The notes beneath the pieces are model-generated. The model had not been told where the DNA came from and did not search any database. It saw nothing but the letters and a program-made list of their open reading frames with translations. The translations under genes were made by a program, and so were the position numbers. DNA of 64,000 bases, taken from positions 1-64,000 of the forward strand of contig DAIDGW010000249.1 in the NCBI GenBank assembly GCA_027452245.1. Direction: 5' to 3'. The DNA is from Acidobacteriaceae bacterium (GTDB lineage: Bacteria > Acidobacteriota > Terriglobia > Terriglobales > Acidobacteriaceae). Of this stretch, positions 19,068 through 28,357 are shown one piece after another (position 1 is the stretch's first letter; every line of letters starts with the position of its first letter).

Positions 19068-19697
19068 ATGGCTACTAAACTCTCCGCTCAAGCCCGCGCC
19101 AAGAAGATCAGGCTGCTGATGTTCGACGTCGATGGTGTTCTCACTGACGGCAAACTGTACATTTTCCCCGCTCCCGCCGGCCTGCAACAGAAGACTCAAT
19201 CCCTGCCTGACGCGCCGCAGGGAGGATTCGCCTTCCCCAGCCAATCCATGATCGAGGCCAAGGGATTTCACGCGCACGACGGCATCGGCATTTCTCTGGC
19301 ACGATTGGGTGGAATCAAGACGGGATTGATCACGAAGCGCGTCTCCGAAACGGTTGCGCTTCGTGCCCGCGATCTGAAACTGGAGCACGTGTACCAGGGA
19401 ATTCAAGACAAGCGCAGTTGTCTGGAAGAGATTATTCGCAAAGAAGGCATCTCCGCGCAGGAGGCCGCTTTTGTGGGCGACGATATCGTCGATCTACCCG
19501 CCATGCGCATTGCGGGATTTGCGGTCGCCGTCCGCAATGCTCGTGGCGAACTGAAAAAAGAAGCGCACTATGTCACTCCGCATTCAGGCGGAGATGGCGC
19601 CGCGCGCGACGCCATCGAATTCATCTTGAAGGCACAGGGGAAGTGGAAAGGAGTACTGCAGGAATACATGAATCTGGCCACGCCCTCGGTACAGTAA
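19068..19697 (+). CDS. kdsC: 3-deoxy-D-manno-octulosonate 8-phosphate phosphatase (KdsC), with an insertion
   Basis: KdsC removes phosphate from KDO-8-phosphate, the step after KdsA. The 209-residue protein has the HAD nucleophile motif FDVDGVLTDG (Asp20, Asp22), VGDDIVDLPAM as the C-terminal metal motif and the C-terminal AHYVT and GGDGAARDAIE patterns typical of the C0-type tetrameric enzyme. Two oddities stand out. An insertion of roughly 25 residues (PAPAGLQQKTQSLPD and on) lies between the nucleophile loop and the EAKGFHAHDG segment. The second motif reads ITKR where ITGR is usual. It is divergent from the M48 protease. The substrate is inferred from family and from kdsA and kdsD in the same window. 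Confidence 0.88.
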   Translation: MATKLSAQARAKKIRLLMFDVDGVLTDGKLYIFPAPAGLQQKTQSLPDAPQGGFAFPSQSMIEAKGFHAHDGIGISLARLGGIKTGLITKRVSETVALRARDLKLEHVYQGIQDKRSCLEEIIRKEGISAQEAAFVGDDIVDLPAMRIAGFAVAVRNARGELKKEAHYVTPHSGGDGAARDAIEFILKAQGKWKGVLQEYMNLATPSVQ

Positions 19698-19718
19698 CCT
19701 CCAAGCTAATAACAATCT

Positions 19719-19784
19719 GCTTATAAAACAAAAAGCCCACCGGGTGCTTGCTTGGGGCGTGCTCGGGTCAGCATCCGATGGGCT
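19719..19784 (-). terminator. Terminator-like hairpin for the TPR gene (minus strand)
   Basis: Read on the minus strand, AGCCCATCGG (19784-19775) pairs with CCGGTGGGCT (19743-19734) with one mismatch, and a T-rich run TTTTTGTTTTATAA follows immediately. The loop is long (31 bases) and could hold extra structure. It lies downstream of the minus-strand TPR gene that ends at 19899. Confidence 0.55.
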
Positions 19785-19898
19785 ACCGTTTCTCCTTACT
19801 CACCCTGTTGTTTTCAGGAGCAATTGAATTGATTAAACCCTAAGTTCCAAAAAAGTGGCGTCAAGTTTCGTAAAAGTTTGTAATTGTGTTCTTCTCTT

Positions 19899-20717
19899 TC
19901 ACTCCGGCAGCACCGGAGTCTTCTCCGCCATCAGTTGCGCGAAGCGCGGATCCTTGCGAAGTTGGCTAAACTCCTGATCCTTATAGACATCCTTTACGTC
20001 CTTGTAGCCGTCTTCGATCGCCTTTCGCAAATATTCAAGCGAACGATCCGTAATGCCCATCTTGGCATACAGCTTTGCGACCGTATAGTCGTAACGCGCC
20101 CGATCCGCCGGGCTGGGCAACTGCGCCTCCACCCCGTCGCGTGAGGAACGCTCAAAAACGTCGGGATCGAGCTGCAGCGCGCGCTGGTAGGCAAGCAGCG
20201 CTGGATTATATTGCCTTTTCGCGAAGTACGCCGCCCCAAGATTGCTGAAAAAGGACGCCGAATTGGGATCCAGCGTGATCGCCTTCTTATATTGTTTGAT
20301 CGCCGGCCGGTATTTGTACTGTTCGTAGAAAACCACGCCCAGGTTGTTATACGAATCCGCGAACCGGCGATCCGCTTTGATGCTGCGCTCGAACGATTTC
20401 CGCGCTTCCTTGTATCGCTGCATCATGAGCTCTGTAATGCCAATCTTGTTAAGCAGGCGTGCCGCATTGGGTTGTTTCGCTAGAGCGGCGTGATAATAAT
20501 CGAGCGCGTCGAGATAAAGTTTCGATCCGCGCAGTTGATCGCCGCGGAACTCAAGCTGAGCGACCGTGGCGTCCGGCGCAGGCGGGTCGACGGACCGCAT
20601 CAGCGGCGGCGTGACTTGCACTTGTTCAGTTGCGTGAGAAATTTGTGCGCTGGCCGGAGCCCATGCAAGGCAAACGGTAGCTACTAGGAAAACTGGAACA
20701 ACTCTTGCGAATACCAT
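19899..20717 (-). CDS. Secreted/periplasmic TPR repeat protein
   Basis: The 272-residue protein starts MVFARVVPVFLVATVCLAWA, a signal peptide cut near APASAQ. It then has about four tetratricopeptide repeats: LYLDALDYYHAALAKQPNAA, LLNKIGITELMMQRYKEARK, SYNNLGVVFYEQYKYRPAIK and FFSNLGAAYFAKRQYNPALL. TPRs are protein-docking scaffolds, so it probably organises an envelope complex. The start at 20717 was chosen over an upstream ATG (20804) because a GGGGGG Shine-Dalgarno and the signal peptide are there. It sits just downstream of a class A PBP gene on the same strand (143-base gap), which suggests a link with cell-wall synthesis. Confidence 0.85.
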   Translation of the reverse strand: MVFARVVPVFLVATVCLAWAPASAQISHATEQVQVTPPLMRSVDPPAPDATVAQLEFRGDQLRGSKLYLDALDYYHAALAKQPNAARLLNKIGITELMMQRYKEARKSFERSIKADRRFADSYNNLGVVFYEQYKYRPAIKQYKKAITLDPNSASFFSNLGAAYFAKRQYNPALLAYQRALQLDPDVFERSSRDGVEAQLPSPADRARYDYTVAKLYAKMGITDRSLEYLRKAIEDGYKDVKDVYKDQEFSQLRKDPRFAQLMAEKTPVLPE

Positions 20718-20860
20718 AGGCACCCCCCCAGAAAGGGTTCCATTGGGCCAATTCTGACACAGTTTTGTCGTCCCGGCGAAGAAATCGGAAGAAATTCGGG
20801 TCATGCACTAAACAACACTGAAGCAGCCGCTTTCGGCCCGACTCGACCTGACATGTGGGG

Positions 20861-23419
20861 CTATTGAGGTGTAGGATTCGGGTCTTGACCGTTCTTTGCC
20901 GGTTTTCCCGTCTGATTTGACGACTTTTCGTCCTTGAAAATGCCAGCTAATTTCCCGAAGAATCCCTTTTTCTTCTTTGTATCCTGAGAGTTAGCGTCGT
21001 TTTGACTCGCCTGTTGTGGTGGCGGGAGTGCGCTCTCCCCACCTTTGAAGATGCGCTGGAAGAATCCAGCCACTCCCGAACTCTGATCGCAAGTATCCCG
21101 AGGCTCGGTTCCTGTGACGAAGGCAGAAACATAATCATCGGGACACATCGGAGTCGCCAGCCTATTGGTCGCCTTGTCCAGTTGCACGTCGACCACGCCG
21201 CTGGGCTGCGTAAACTCATGCATATCAGCGTATTGCGGCAGCGCCGCCGCCTTCTTCATAAACGCGGTCCAAATCGGCGCGGCCGTCTGAGCTCCGCTGA
21301 GACGCAGATCGCTGTAATCGTCAAATCCAACCCAGACGATACAGAGCAGATTCGAGGTATATCCGGCAAACCATCCGTCATGCGATGTACCAGTCTTCCC
21401 TGCGGCAGGCGGTGTAAATCCGCGCGCGCGCACGGCGGAAAATCCCAGGCCGTTGTTGATGACCCCTTCCATCATGTCGGTCATCACATACGCAATTCGC
21501 GGATCGAGCACTTGCCGCTGATCGGTGCTGTAGTTCGCCAGCACGTCGCCCTTCGCGTTGCGCACCGAGTTTACAAGTATTGGCGACAGTCGGATGCCAT
21601 TGTTCGCAAATGTCGTGTACGCCCCGGCCATGTCAAGCGGCGTGGCGTCATAGGATCCCAGAGCCATCGCCGGAGTCGGTTTTACGGACGCAATGCCAGC
21701 TAGCTTTGCCAGACTTGCTACTTTGTCATAGCCCACTTCTTCGGCTACCTTCACCGTCGCATTATTCAGCGACATGGCCAACGCGTAGCGGAGCGTCACA
21801 TCTCCGTGATACTCCTCTTTGTAGTTACGCGGCTCATAGATCTGGTCTCCATATGCGAAAGTCGTCGGAGCATCAGTGACAGTTGAAGCGGGTGTAATCA
21901 CCGTTTGTGAACCGTCGACGGCCGTATTCATAGCTGCCGCATACACAAACGGCTTGAAAATGGATCCTGTTGGGCGGCGAGACAGGGCATGATTCAACTG
22001 GCTCCATCCATAGTCGCGTCCACCAACCAAAGCCACTACAGCGCCTGTGTGTGGATCGAGAGCCACTAACGCAACCTGCGCTTGGGGTCCAGGAGCAACT
22101 TTTGTTTCGTACTTTTTCCCGACCTTGACCCTCTTGGTGCGCAGTCTCTTCACCTCTTCATCGACGAGCCTGATTCCGTCGTCAACCGCCTGGGCTGCGG
22201 CCCTCTGCAGACTCGGATCCAGGGTGGTGTAGATTCGGTAGGATTGGTCATTCAGATCGTGTTCGCTGAATTTGTTGATCAGCGTATCGCGCACCATGTC
22301 CACGAAATAGGGAGCGTCGCTAGCCTCAACATTCGGCGGAGCGAGTTTCAGCGGAGTTGCCTTCGCCTTCTCAGCCTGCGCACGAGTAATCGCGTGCGTC
22401 TCCACCATGGCATCCAGCACCATATTCCGCCGCTCCAAGGCGCGCTCCGGATGGCGATACGGCGAAAGATAGCTGGGGCGCTGGATCAATCCTGCCAACA
22501 ACGCAGCTTCCGGAAGCGTGATGTCTTTCAAATCTTTGTTGAAGTAGGCGTGACACGCTTCTGCGAATCCGCTGATCGCAAACGAACCGCGCTGCCCGAG
22601 ATCCACCCAGTTAGCGTAAAAGTCAAAGATCTGCTGCTTGGAAAACTTCTGCTCCATCTCCTCGGCGATGAGCATTTCCGTGAGTTTGCGCCTGATTGAC
22701 TTTTCTGGACTGAGAAAAAATCCTCGCGCCAGTTGTTGGGTAATCGTCGATCCGCCCTGCGCTTTCTTCTGCCGCAGCACATCCTCCCAGACTGCTTCTG
22801 CCGTTCGAAAAAAGTTCACTCCGCCATGCTCGAAAAAACGTCGATCCTCAATCGCGAGCACGGCCTCCATCATGACCGGCGGAATATCGTTGTACTTGAC
22901 GAGTTCTCGTTTCGAACGCTGCTCGGCATCAAACAGCGCCGTCACCAATTGCGGCTCAAGTTCGTACGCAGAAAGCTCATTTCCCTTACTCGTGATACTG
23001 GTTACGCGTCCGTTTTCGATCTGGATGCGTGCTGGATCGGGGCTGTGGTAGGACTCCGGTCCTGGAGTAATCTCAATGCCATTGTTTAGCGGCTTGAACG
23101 TGCCAAGCTTCGAGTCGCCGTTTTCGGAGTATCCGGCATGCCGCAACTCCGATGCAATCTCCTTGGCGTCTATAGCTTCACCGCTATGGACAGTCTCTGG
23201 GATGGCATAGATCTTCGCCGCGTTGCCAAAAACAGGTGTCCGAAACCGATTCTCGATGATGCGATCGTATTTAACGTAGTAGTACGAAAAAAGGACGGTA
23301 AATGATGCGGCCACCAAGACGAAGATCAGAGCGGCTGCTCGCAATACAGGGTCATGAGACAGACCTTTGGCACCGGGATTAGAGCTCTTGTTCCGTGGAA
23401 TTCTGAGTCTGATGGTCAC
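20861..23419 (-). CDS. Class A penicillin-binding protein (PBP1A-type)
   Basis: Bifunctional peptidoglycan synthase of 852 aa. A membrane anchor lies at about 28-48. The glycosyltransferase (GT51) domain has catalytic Glu191 in AIEDRRFFEHGGVN and GGSTITQQLARG (222-233). The transpeptidase domain has SIFK (Ser486-Lys489), SLN (550-552) and KTG (675-677), so both activities should be intact. An extra domain at about 60-160 lies between anchor and GT51, as in UB2H/PBP1B-like enzymes. The C-terminal 80 residues are Lys/Gln/Pro-rich with KKKKGFFGKLAGIF. It is one of two class A PBPs in this window and probably forms an operon with the TPR protein downstream. Confidence 0.95.
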   Translation of the reverse strand: MTIRLRIPRNKSSNPGAKGLSHDPVLRAAALIFVLVAASFTVLFSYYYVKYDRIIENRFRTPVFGNAAKIYAIPETVHSGEAIDAKEIASELRHAGYSENGDSKLGTFKPLNNGIEITPGPESYHSPDPARIQIENGRVTSITSKGNELSAYELEPQLVTALFDAEQRSKRELVKYNDIPPVMMEAVLAIEDRRFFEHGGVNFFRTAEAVWEDVLRQKKAQGGSTITQQLARGFFLSPEKSIRRKLTEMLIAEEMEQKFSKQQIFDFYANWVDLGQRGSFAISGFAEACHAYFNKDLKDITLPEAALLAGLIQRPSYLSPYRHPERALERRNMVLDAMVETHAITRAQAEKAKATPLKLAPPNVEASDAPYFVDMVRDTLINKFSEHDLNDQSYRIYTTLDPSLQRAAAQAVDDGIRLVDEEVKRLRTKRVKVGKKYETKVAPGPQAQVALVALDPHTGAVVALVGGRDYGWSQLNHALSRRPTGSIFKPFVYAAAMNTAVDGSQTVITPASTVTDAPTTFAYGDQIYEPRNYKEEYHGDVTLRYALAMSLNNATVKVAEEVGYDKVASLAKLAGIASVKPTPAMALGSYDATPLDMAGAYTTFANNGIRLSPILVNSVRNAKGDVLANYSTDQRQVLDPRIAYVMTDMMEGVINNGLGFSAVRARGFTPPAAGKTGTSHDGWFAGYTSNLLCIVWVGFDDYSDLRLSGAQTAAPIWTAFMKKAAALPQYADMHEFTQPSGVVDVQLDKATNRLATPMCPDDYVSAFVTGTEPRDTCDQSSGVAGFFQRIFKGGESALPPPQQASQNDANSQDTKKKKGFFGKLAGIFKDEKSSNQTGKPAKNGQDPNPTPQ

Positions 23420-23609
23420 AATGTGAAAGACGGACTGATTCTCCGCCGGTTAGACGCTGTGGCACAGGCTGATGTTTGTTGACAGGCCGTATTCCTACCC
23501 CGCGGAAACTGCACGCTTCCACAAGCATCGCGATGACCATATTGTAGCGCGTCGCCCCACACTTGTAATTTCGGGCTTAGCCTATTCGTACGATGACGTC
23601 GAGAGTCCC

Positions 23610-24872
23610 TCAATCGGTGACGATGTAGGGGAAATTATTTGTCACAGTCAATGTTCCATTGGACACAGGTGCCAGCGCCCCAGTAGCTGAATTCACTGTG
23701 AATGTTTGGAACGTCTGGCCGAACAATGTATTGGTGCATACGGCGACGCTGCCGCCCTGATCGGTCTCGCAGTCGTAGACAGGGGGTAAGGAGGTGAAGG
23801 GCGAACCCGACATCGGCGCCATCTGCCCGCTCGAGTTCAACGAGAATCCTTCGATCGCGCCCACCACACCTGTGGATGAATCCAGTCCAAAACTGTAGAT
23901 GAATTTTCCATTTGGCAAGATCAGAAAGTCATAGGGATCGTACGTTGTCGCGACAGGCGAATTCGCGACCTGCGTCAAGTTTCCATTGTTCGCGATCGAG
24001 AAGACATAGATGTGATTATCAGCCGCAGCGGGCGCGCTCTGATTCTGGACCTGCGCGGTTCCCAGCAGCAATTCGCTGCTCGGATGTGCATGCAATTGTG
24101 CTACTCCCAGGTAAAAGGGACTTCCAGACACCTGGGTCAGCGTTCCTCCTGTAGTGGTCGTTTGATCGATCGAAAACACCATCACTCCCAGAGTGGGATT
24201 GCCCTGTCCAACAAACAGAAATTGCCCGCTGGCGTCGACCGCTAGATCGCTCGCTGACGTAAAGCCAAAGACCCCAGAAAACGGTGATCCGGCCACGGGC
24301 GTCAGTGTTCCGTTACTGGCATTTATCTGGTAAACCCATATTGCCGGCAGCCCCTGAGCACCGATGAATAGGAAACGACCTTGCGGATCGCTGGTTGCTG
24401 TCACTTGGGTTCCGGCGCCCGTGAACGTATACGGGCTCCCAGCGATCGGCGTTAGCGCTCCGGTGGACGCAGTGATCGTGTATGCGACAATGCTGGCATC
24501 CCCGATCGGAACGTACAGAAAAGCCTTGTTCACCACCACCATCGCATTCGATGGACTTAACGCTGGGAATGTCGGCGGAACAAACGAACTCAGGCTAGTT
24601 GGTACTCCAGATGCGTTCAAGCTTGCGGCGTCAAGCTGCTGATAACTGCCGTCCATGTAATAGAGAAAGGCAGAAGAAGTCGTACCGCCACCTCCGCCGC
24701 CACCAGTGCTCGGGCAACTACCACCTCCCGACAGAGACCCCTGACTGGATCCGCTCGAACCTGCGCTGGTGCTTCCTGGAGTCACGGGAGGGCAACCTGA
24801 GTTGGAGCATCCCACCGCTCCCAATGCGAGAATCAATCCGAATGCTGCAATTGCAACTGTCGCCAGCCTCAT
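23610..24872 (-). CDS. Beta-propeller (lactonase/YVTN-like) lipoprotein
   Basis: From the ATG at 24872 (strong GGAGG six bases before) the protein begins MRLATVAIAAFGLILALG with a lipobox-like AVGC (Cys22), then a Ser/Gly-rich linker. The rest (about 350 aa) consists of repeated units of the form VAYTITASTGALTPIAGSPY, recurring roughly every 50 residues, characteristic of seven-bladed lactonase-fold propellers common in acidobacteria. A 6-phosphogluconolactonase activity is unlikely given the export signal. A structural or binding role at the cell surface is more plausible. It lies upstream of, and on the same strand as, the PBP gene with a 190-base spacer in which I see nothing. Confidence 0.8.
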   Translation of the reverse strand: MRLATVAIAAFGLILALGAVGCSNSGCPPVTPGSTSAGSSGSSQGSLSGGGSCPSTGGGGGGGTTSSAFLYYMDGSYQQLDAASLNASGVPTSLSSFVPPTFPALSPSNAMVVVNKAFLYVPIGDASIVAYTITASTGALTPIAGSPYTFTGAGTQVTATSDPQGRFLFIGAQGLPAIWVYQINASNGTLTPVAGSPFSGVFGFTSASDLAVDASGQFLFVGQGNPTLGVMVFSIDQTTTTGGTLTQVSGSPFYLGVAQLHAHPSSELLLGTAQVQNQSAPAAADNHIYVFSIANNGNLTQVANSPVATTYDPYDFLILPNGKFIYSFGLDSSTGVVGAIEGFSLNSSGQMAPMSGSPFTSLPPVYDCETDQGGSVAVCTNTLFGQTFQTFTVNSATGALAPVSNGTLTVTNNFPYIVTD

Positions 24873-25021
24873 TCCCGACCTCCACGTACCCCAGTCATGC
24901 CGTAAAAGATTCGCCACACACGAATTCTAAAGATGTTTATCTCGTCGCGATCTTAGGCCGAGAGTAACCTCATGACAACATTACGAATGTCATTGGACTA
25001 TCTGATAAGTTGACGCCTCAG

Positions 25022-25378
25022 TTAGAGGGGCTTATTCCCACTGGAGGGGGTGAAATGCAAAGTCAGGGAGTACCCGGGCAGAGTGACTGGTACGGTATAG
25101 TCAGCAGCAAAGTACATGCCAAGCATGCCCGGCGTTCCGATATGTTGCACAATAATTTGATTGTCTTGCAACTGGATGTCGTGCGACTGCGCCTTGCTGA
25201 GCACAGCATTGCGCAAATCGTCGTCAGTGCGGTTCTGCTGCGATCCCACCTGCATCGCTAGATCGTGCAAATCCTGCTGGAATTCGTAATTCGCCAGTTC
25301 CGGTGGAATGACCTGCCAACAGCTGTACAGAATCAACCCAACAATCGCTAGCCCGAGGATCAGCTTGAGAGTGCTCAT
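25022..25378 (-). CDS. Small single-pass membrane protein (DUF4845-like)
   Basis: The 118-residue protein has one N-terminal membrane helix (LKLILGLAIVGLILYSCWQV), then about 90 residues predicted outside the cytoplasm with LANYEFQQDLHDLA, an HDIQL...IIVQH stretch and a final TVPVTLPGYSLTLHFTP strand pair. This is the shape of DUF4845-type proteins, whose role is unknown to me. It starts eight bases after the proS stop codon, so the two are almost certainly cotranscribed. No catalytic motif was seen. Confidence 0.75.
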   Translation of the reverse strand: MSTLKLILGLAIVGLILYSCWQVIPPELANYEFQQDLHDLAMQVGSQQNRTDDDLRNAVLSKAQSHDIQLQDNQIIVQHIGTPGMLGMYFAADYTVPVTLPGYSLTLHFTPSSGNKPL

Positions 25379-25386
25379 GAATGCGC

Positions 25387-27162
25387 TCAGACAGAGCCCG
25401 AATCGGCTCTCCCGAGCAGCTCCTTGACAAGTTCGACGACCCCGGAAATCGTAACATCCCGCACCTCGCGGGTCGAGCGCAGAACCACTTCCACAGTACC
25501 TTCGGTAACTTTCTTGCCGACGGTTATCCGGAATGGAATCCCAACCAGATCGGCATCCTTGAACTTAACCCCGGGCCGCTCATCACGGTCATCCAGCAGG
25601 ACATCCAATCCAGTCGCTTCCAACCGCTTGGCAATGTCCTCCGCCGCACTCTTCACGCTTTCATCTTTCACGTTTACCGGGGCAACGACGACTTGAAACG
25701 GTGCGATCGATGCCGGCAGCCAGAATCCGTTCTCATCATTGCTTTGCTCTACCGCCGCGGTCAGGATGCGCTCGATACCAATGCCGTAACAGCCCATTAT
25801 TGGCATGGCTTCCTTGCCATTCTTATCGAGAACTCGCGCACCCATGGTTTCGGAGTAGCGATATCCCAGCTTGAAAATGTGCCCGATCTCGACGGCGGTG
25901 TCGATGCGCAAAGGCTTGCCACAACTCGGACACCCTTCCCCCGCTGTTACCGCACGCAGATCAGCATACGCGGTCGGCTGGAAGTGCTTCCCCGGAGTGA
26001 GATTTTTCAGGTGGTAATCTTTCTGATTCGCACCTGCAATGAGATTCACCCGGCCTTCCAGTGCTTTATCGACAAGGAGCACAGGATGATCATGATCAGT
26101 GAGTTGTTTCGCCCACTCGATGCCAAGGGGTCCGAGATATCCCGCCGGAGATTTAAAAAGCGATTCAATGTCTGCTTCTTCCATGGGACGCGTCTGCGTC
26201 GCAACCGCCCCATTCAGCTTGGCTTCATTCAATTGATGATCGCCGCGCATCAACACGACAATGGCTCGCGATTTCTTTTTGCCCGAGGCATCCGTCTGGT
26301 CAGCCATCAGCGCCAGCGTCTTGATCTTGTTTTTGGGCGAAACGCCCAGAAACTTCGCGACATCTTCAATCGTTTTCTGTCCGGGCGTGTGCACCAGGAG
26401 CGGATTTCCATCCCCTTCGGATGGAAGATCTACCACAGACTCCAGCCTGGAGGCGGCTTTTTCCAGATTCGCCGCGTACGCACATCCGTCACAGCTGACG
26501 ATCTGGTCCTCGCCGGCCGGCGTGCGCACCATGAATTCATGCGACTCCTTGCCGCCCATCGCGCCTGAGTCGGCCTCGACGACCATGTACTTCAGACCGC
26601 AGCGGTCGAAGATCCGGCAATATGCGTCGTAGTGCTTGCGATAGGAAACATCAAGGCCGGCCGCGTCGATGTCGAACGAATAGGAATCCTTCATCATAAA
26701 TTGCCGGACGCGCAGCAAGCCCGATCGCGGACGTGGCTCATCGCGAAACTTTGGCGCAATCTGATACCAGATCTGCGGCAGTTGCTTGTAGCTGCGCAGT
26801 TCTTTGCGCGCGATCTCGGTCATCACCTCTTCCTCAGTCATACCCAGGCACAACTCCGCGCCTTTGCGGTCTTTCAACCGAAACAGCGTTTCGCCCATCA
26901 CGGAAAAGCGTCCGCTGATTTCCCACAGCTCACGCGGGTGGAGCGCCGGTAGATAAAATTCCTGGCCAATACGGTCCATCTCTTCGCGAACGATGCGCAT
27001 GATCTTCTGGAAGGACCGGTTTCCCAGAAAAAGGTACGAGTAGATGCCCGCCGCGAGTTGCCGGATGTAGCCAGCCCGGACGAGAAACTTGTGGCTGGCC
27101 ACTTCAGCATCGGCTGGCGCCTCGCGCAATGTAGGGATAAACAGTTCTGACCAACGGTGCAT
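25387..27162 (-). CDS. proS: Prolyl-tRNA synthetase (bacterial type)
   Basis: ProS charges tRNA-Pro. The 591-residue protein matches the long bacterial form: N-terminal class II motif 1 region ([40 protein letters not shown]), motif 2 [21 protein letters not shown], the INS editing domain inserted at about 220-400 (with the KTLAL...[12 protein letters not shown] pattern), motif 3 [17 protein letters not shown], and the anticodon-binding domain at the C-terminus ([28 protein letters not shown]). It precedes the DUF4845-like gene by eight bases and follows kdsD on the same strand. A 7-bp inverted repeat lies 26 bases upstream of its start. Confidence 0.97.
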   Translation of the reverse strand: MHRWSELFIPTLREAPADAEVASHKFLVRAGYIRQLAAGIYSYLFLGNRSFQKIMRIVREEMDRIGQEFYLPALHPRELWEISGRFSVMGETLFRLKDRKGAELCLGMTEEEVMTEIARKELRSYKQLPQIWYQIAPKFRDEPRPRSGLLRVRQFMMKDSYSFDIDAAGLDVSYRKHYDAYCRIFDRCGLKYMVVEADSGAMGGKESHEFMVRTPAGEDQIVSCDGCAYAANLEKAASRLESVVDLPSEGDGNPLLVHTPGQKTIEDVAKFLGVSPKNKIKTLALMADQTDASGKKKSRAIVVLMRGDHQLNEAKLNGAVATQTRPMEEADIESLFKSPAGYLGPLGIEWAKQLTDHDHPVLLVDKALEGRVNLIAGANQKDYHLKNLTPGKHFQPTAYADLRAVTAGEGCPSCGKPLRIDTAVEIGHIFKLGYRYSETMGARVLDKNGKEAMPIMGCYGIGIERILTAAVEQSNDENGFWLPASIAPFQVVVAPVNVKDESVKSAAEDIAKRLEATGLDVLLDDRDERPGVKFKDADLVGIPFRITVGKKVTEGTVEVVLRSTREVRDVTISGVVELVKELLGRADSGSV

Positions 27163-27187
27163 AGTAAATTAACTCAATCAATAATCT

Positions 27188-27203
27188 ATCAATTTGAATT
27201 GAT
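27188..27203. promoter_or_regulatory. Inverted repeat upstream of proS
   Basis: ATCAATT-TG-AATTGAT is a perfect 7-bp palindrome with a two-base centre in the 66-base gap between kdsD and proS. It could be a protein operator or a small hairpin in a readthrough transcript. No T-run follows on either strand. Confidence 0.3.
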
Positions 27204-27228
27204 TCGTGGCTTACCCTCGCGGGGCCGC

Positions 27229-28299
27229 CTACATCATCTCTGTTCCCCACAGATCATGAAGATGCACGATGCCTTCCAACCTTCCCGCCCGATCCACCAC
27301 CATGAGAGAGGTGATTTTCTTCTCTTCCATCACCGCCAGAGCGGTCGCGGCAAAATCAGTCGCCGAAATCGTCCTTGGATTTCTCGTCATCGCCTCAGCC
27401 GCCGACAGATCCAGTGCGTCCTTGCCGCGCTTCTCCAATAGCCGCCGCAGATCGCCGTCGCTGATCACTCCGACCAGTTTGCGGCCATCCACTACTGCCG
27501 TGACTCCCAACTTTTTTCGGGACATTTCGTAAATTACGTCGGGCATTTTCGTTTTCGGAGAGACGCATGGCAGCGCTTCCCCCGCATGCATCAATGATTC
27601 CACCCGCGCCAGACGCTTACCAAGCTTTCCTCCCGGATGTAGATTGGCAAAGTCCTCTTCCTTGAAGCCGCGCCGCTCGCTGAGCGCAACCGCCAATGCA
27701 TCCCCCAAAGCGAGCATGGTGGTCGTAGAGGCGGTTGGAGCCAGCCCCAAAGAGCACGCTTCGCGCGCCACCGAACAATCAAGCGCAACATCGGCCGCCG
27801 CAGCCAGCGTCGACATGGAGAGGGTGAATTGTGCGTTCGCTAATTGAGTCTTACTCCTGCCAGAGCTCTTCTTGCCAGAATTGCGCGCTCTCGCAATGCC
27901 TCGGTCTCCTGAAACTTCAATCTCATCGCCCGTCATCGTGATTAGCGGTACCTGTAGCCGCTTGATCGTTGCCAGTAATTGCAGAATCTCTTCTGTTTCT
28001 CCGCTCGAGGAAAGAGCCAGCACAACGTCTCCTCGCACCACCATTCCCAAATCCCCATGCAACGCCTCAACCGGATGCAAATACAGTGCAGGAGTGCCAG
28101 TCGAACTGAGCGTGGCTGCAATCTTGCGAGCTATCAGGCCGCTCTTGCCCATCCCGGTAACAACCACACGGCCGGCACAGCAAGCCAGTAATTCCACCGA
28201 ACGCTGAAACGGCACCGCCATCGGACCGGCAAGGCGATCCGCTAGCGCCCGCAATGCTTCCGCTTCAATGCGTACGACATTTTCGCCAATCTGTTTCAT
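27229..28299 (-). CDS. kdsD: Arabinose-5-phosphate isomerase (KdsD/KpsF family), SIS plus CBS domains
   Basis: KdsD converts ribulose-5-phosphate to arabinose-5-phosphate, the KdsA substrate. From ATG 28299 (356 aa) the protein begins MKQIGENVVRIEAEALRAL. The SIS domain contains VVVTGMGKSGLIARKIAATL, YLHPVEALHGDLGMV and LSSSGETEEIL; the linker holds LAPTASTTTMLALGDALAVAL; two CBS domains end the protein. About 35 residues (IEVSGDRGIARARNSGKKSS and on), basic and serine-rich, are inserted after LITMTGDE within the SIS domain, where the E. coli enzyme has only a few residues. The upstream in-frame extension to 28467 overlaps the channel gene and was rejected. It lies 66 bases upstream of proS on the same strand. 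Confidence 0.93.
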   Translation of the reverse strand: MKQIGENVVRIEAEALRALADRLAGPMAVPFQRSVELLACCAGRVVVTGMGKSGLIARKIAATLSSTGTPALYLHPVEALHGDLGMVVRGDVVLALSSSGETEEILQLLATIKRLQVPLITMTGDEIEVSGDRGIARARNSGKKSSGRSKTQLANAQFTLSMSTLAAAADVALDCSVAREACSLGLAPTASTTTMLALGDALAVALSERRGFKEEDFANLHPGGKLGKRLARVESLMHAGEALPCVSPKTKMPDVIYEMSRKKLGVTAVVDGRKLVGVISDGDLRRLLEKRGKDALDLSAAEAMTRNPRTISATDFAATALAVMEEKKITSLMVVDRAGRLEGIVHLHDLWGTEMM

Positions 28300-28357
28300 G
28301 CGAAAAAAACGAAAAAGGATGTTAGCACGCTCCGGATATGAATCGTCGGCCACCGGT

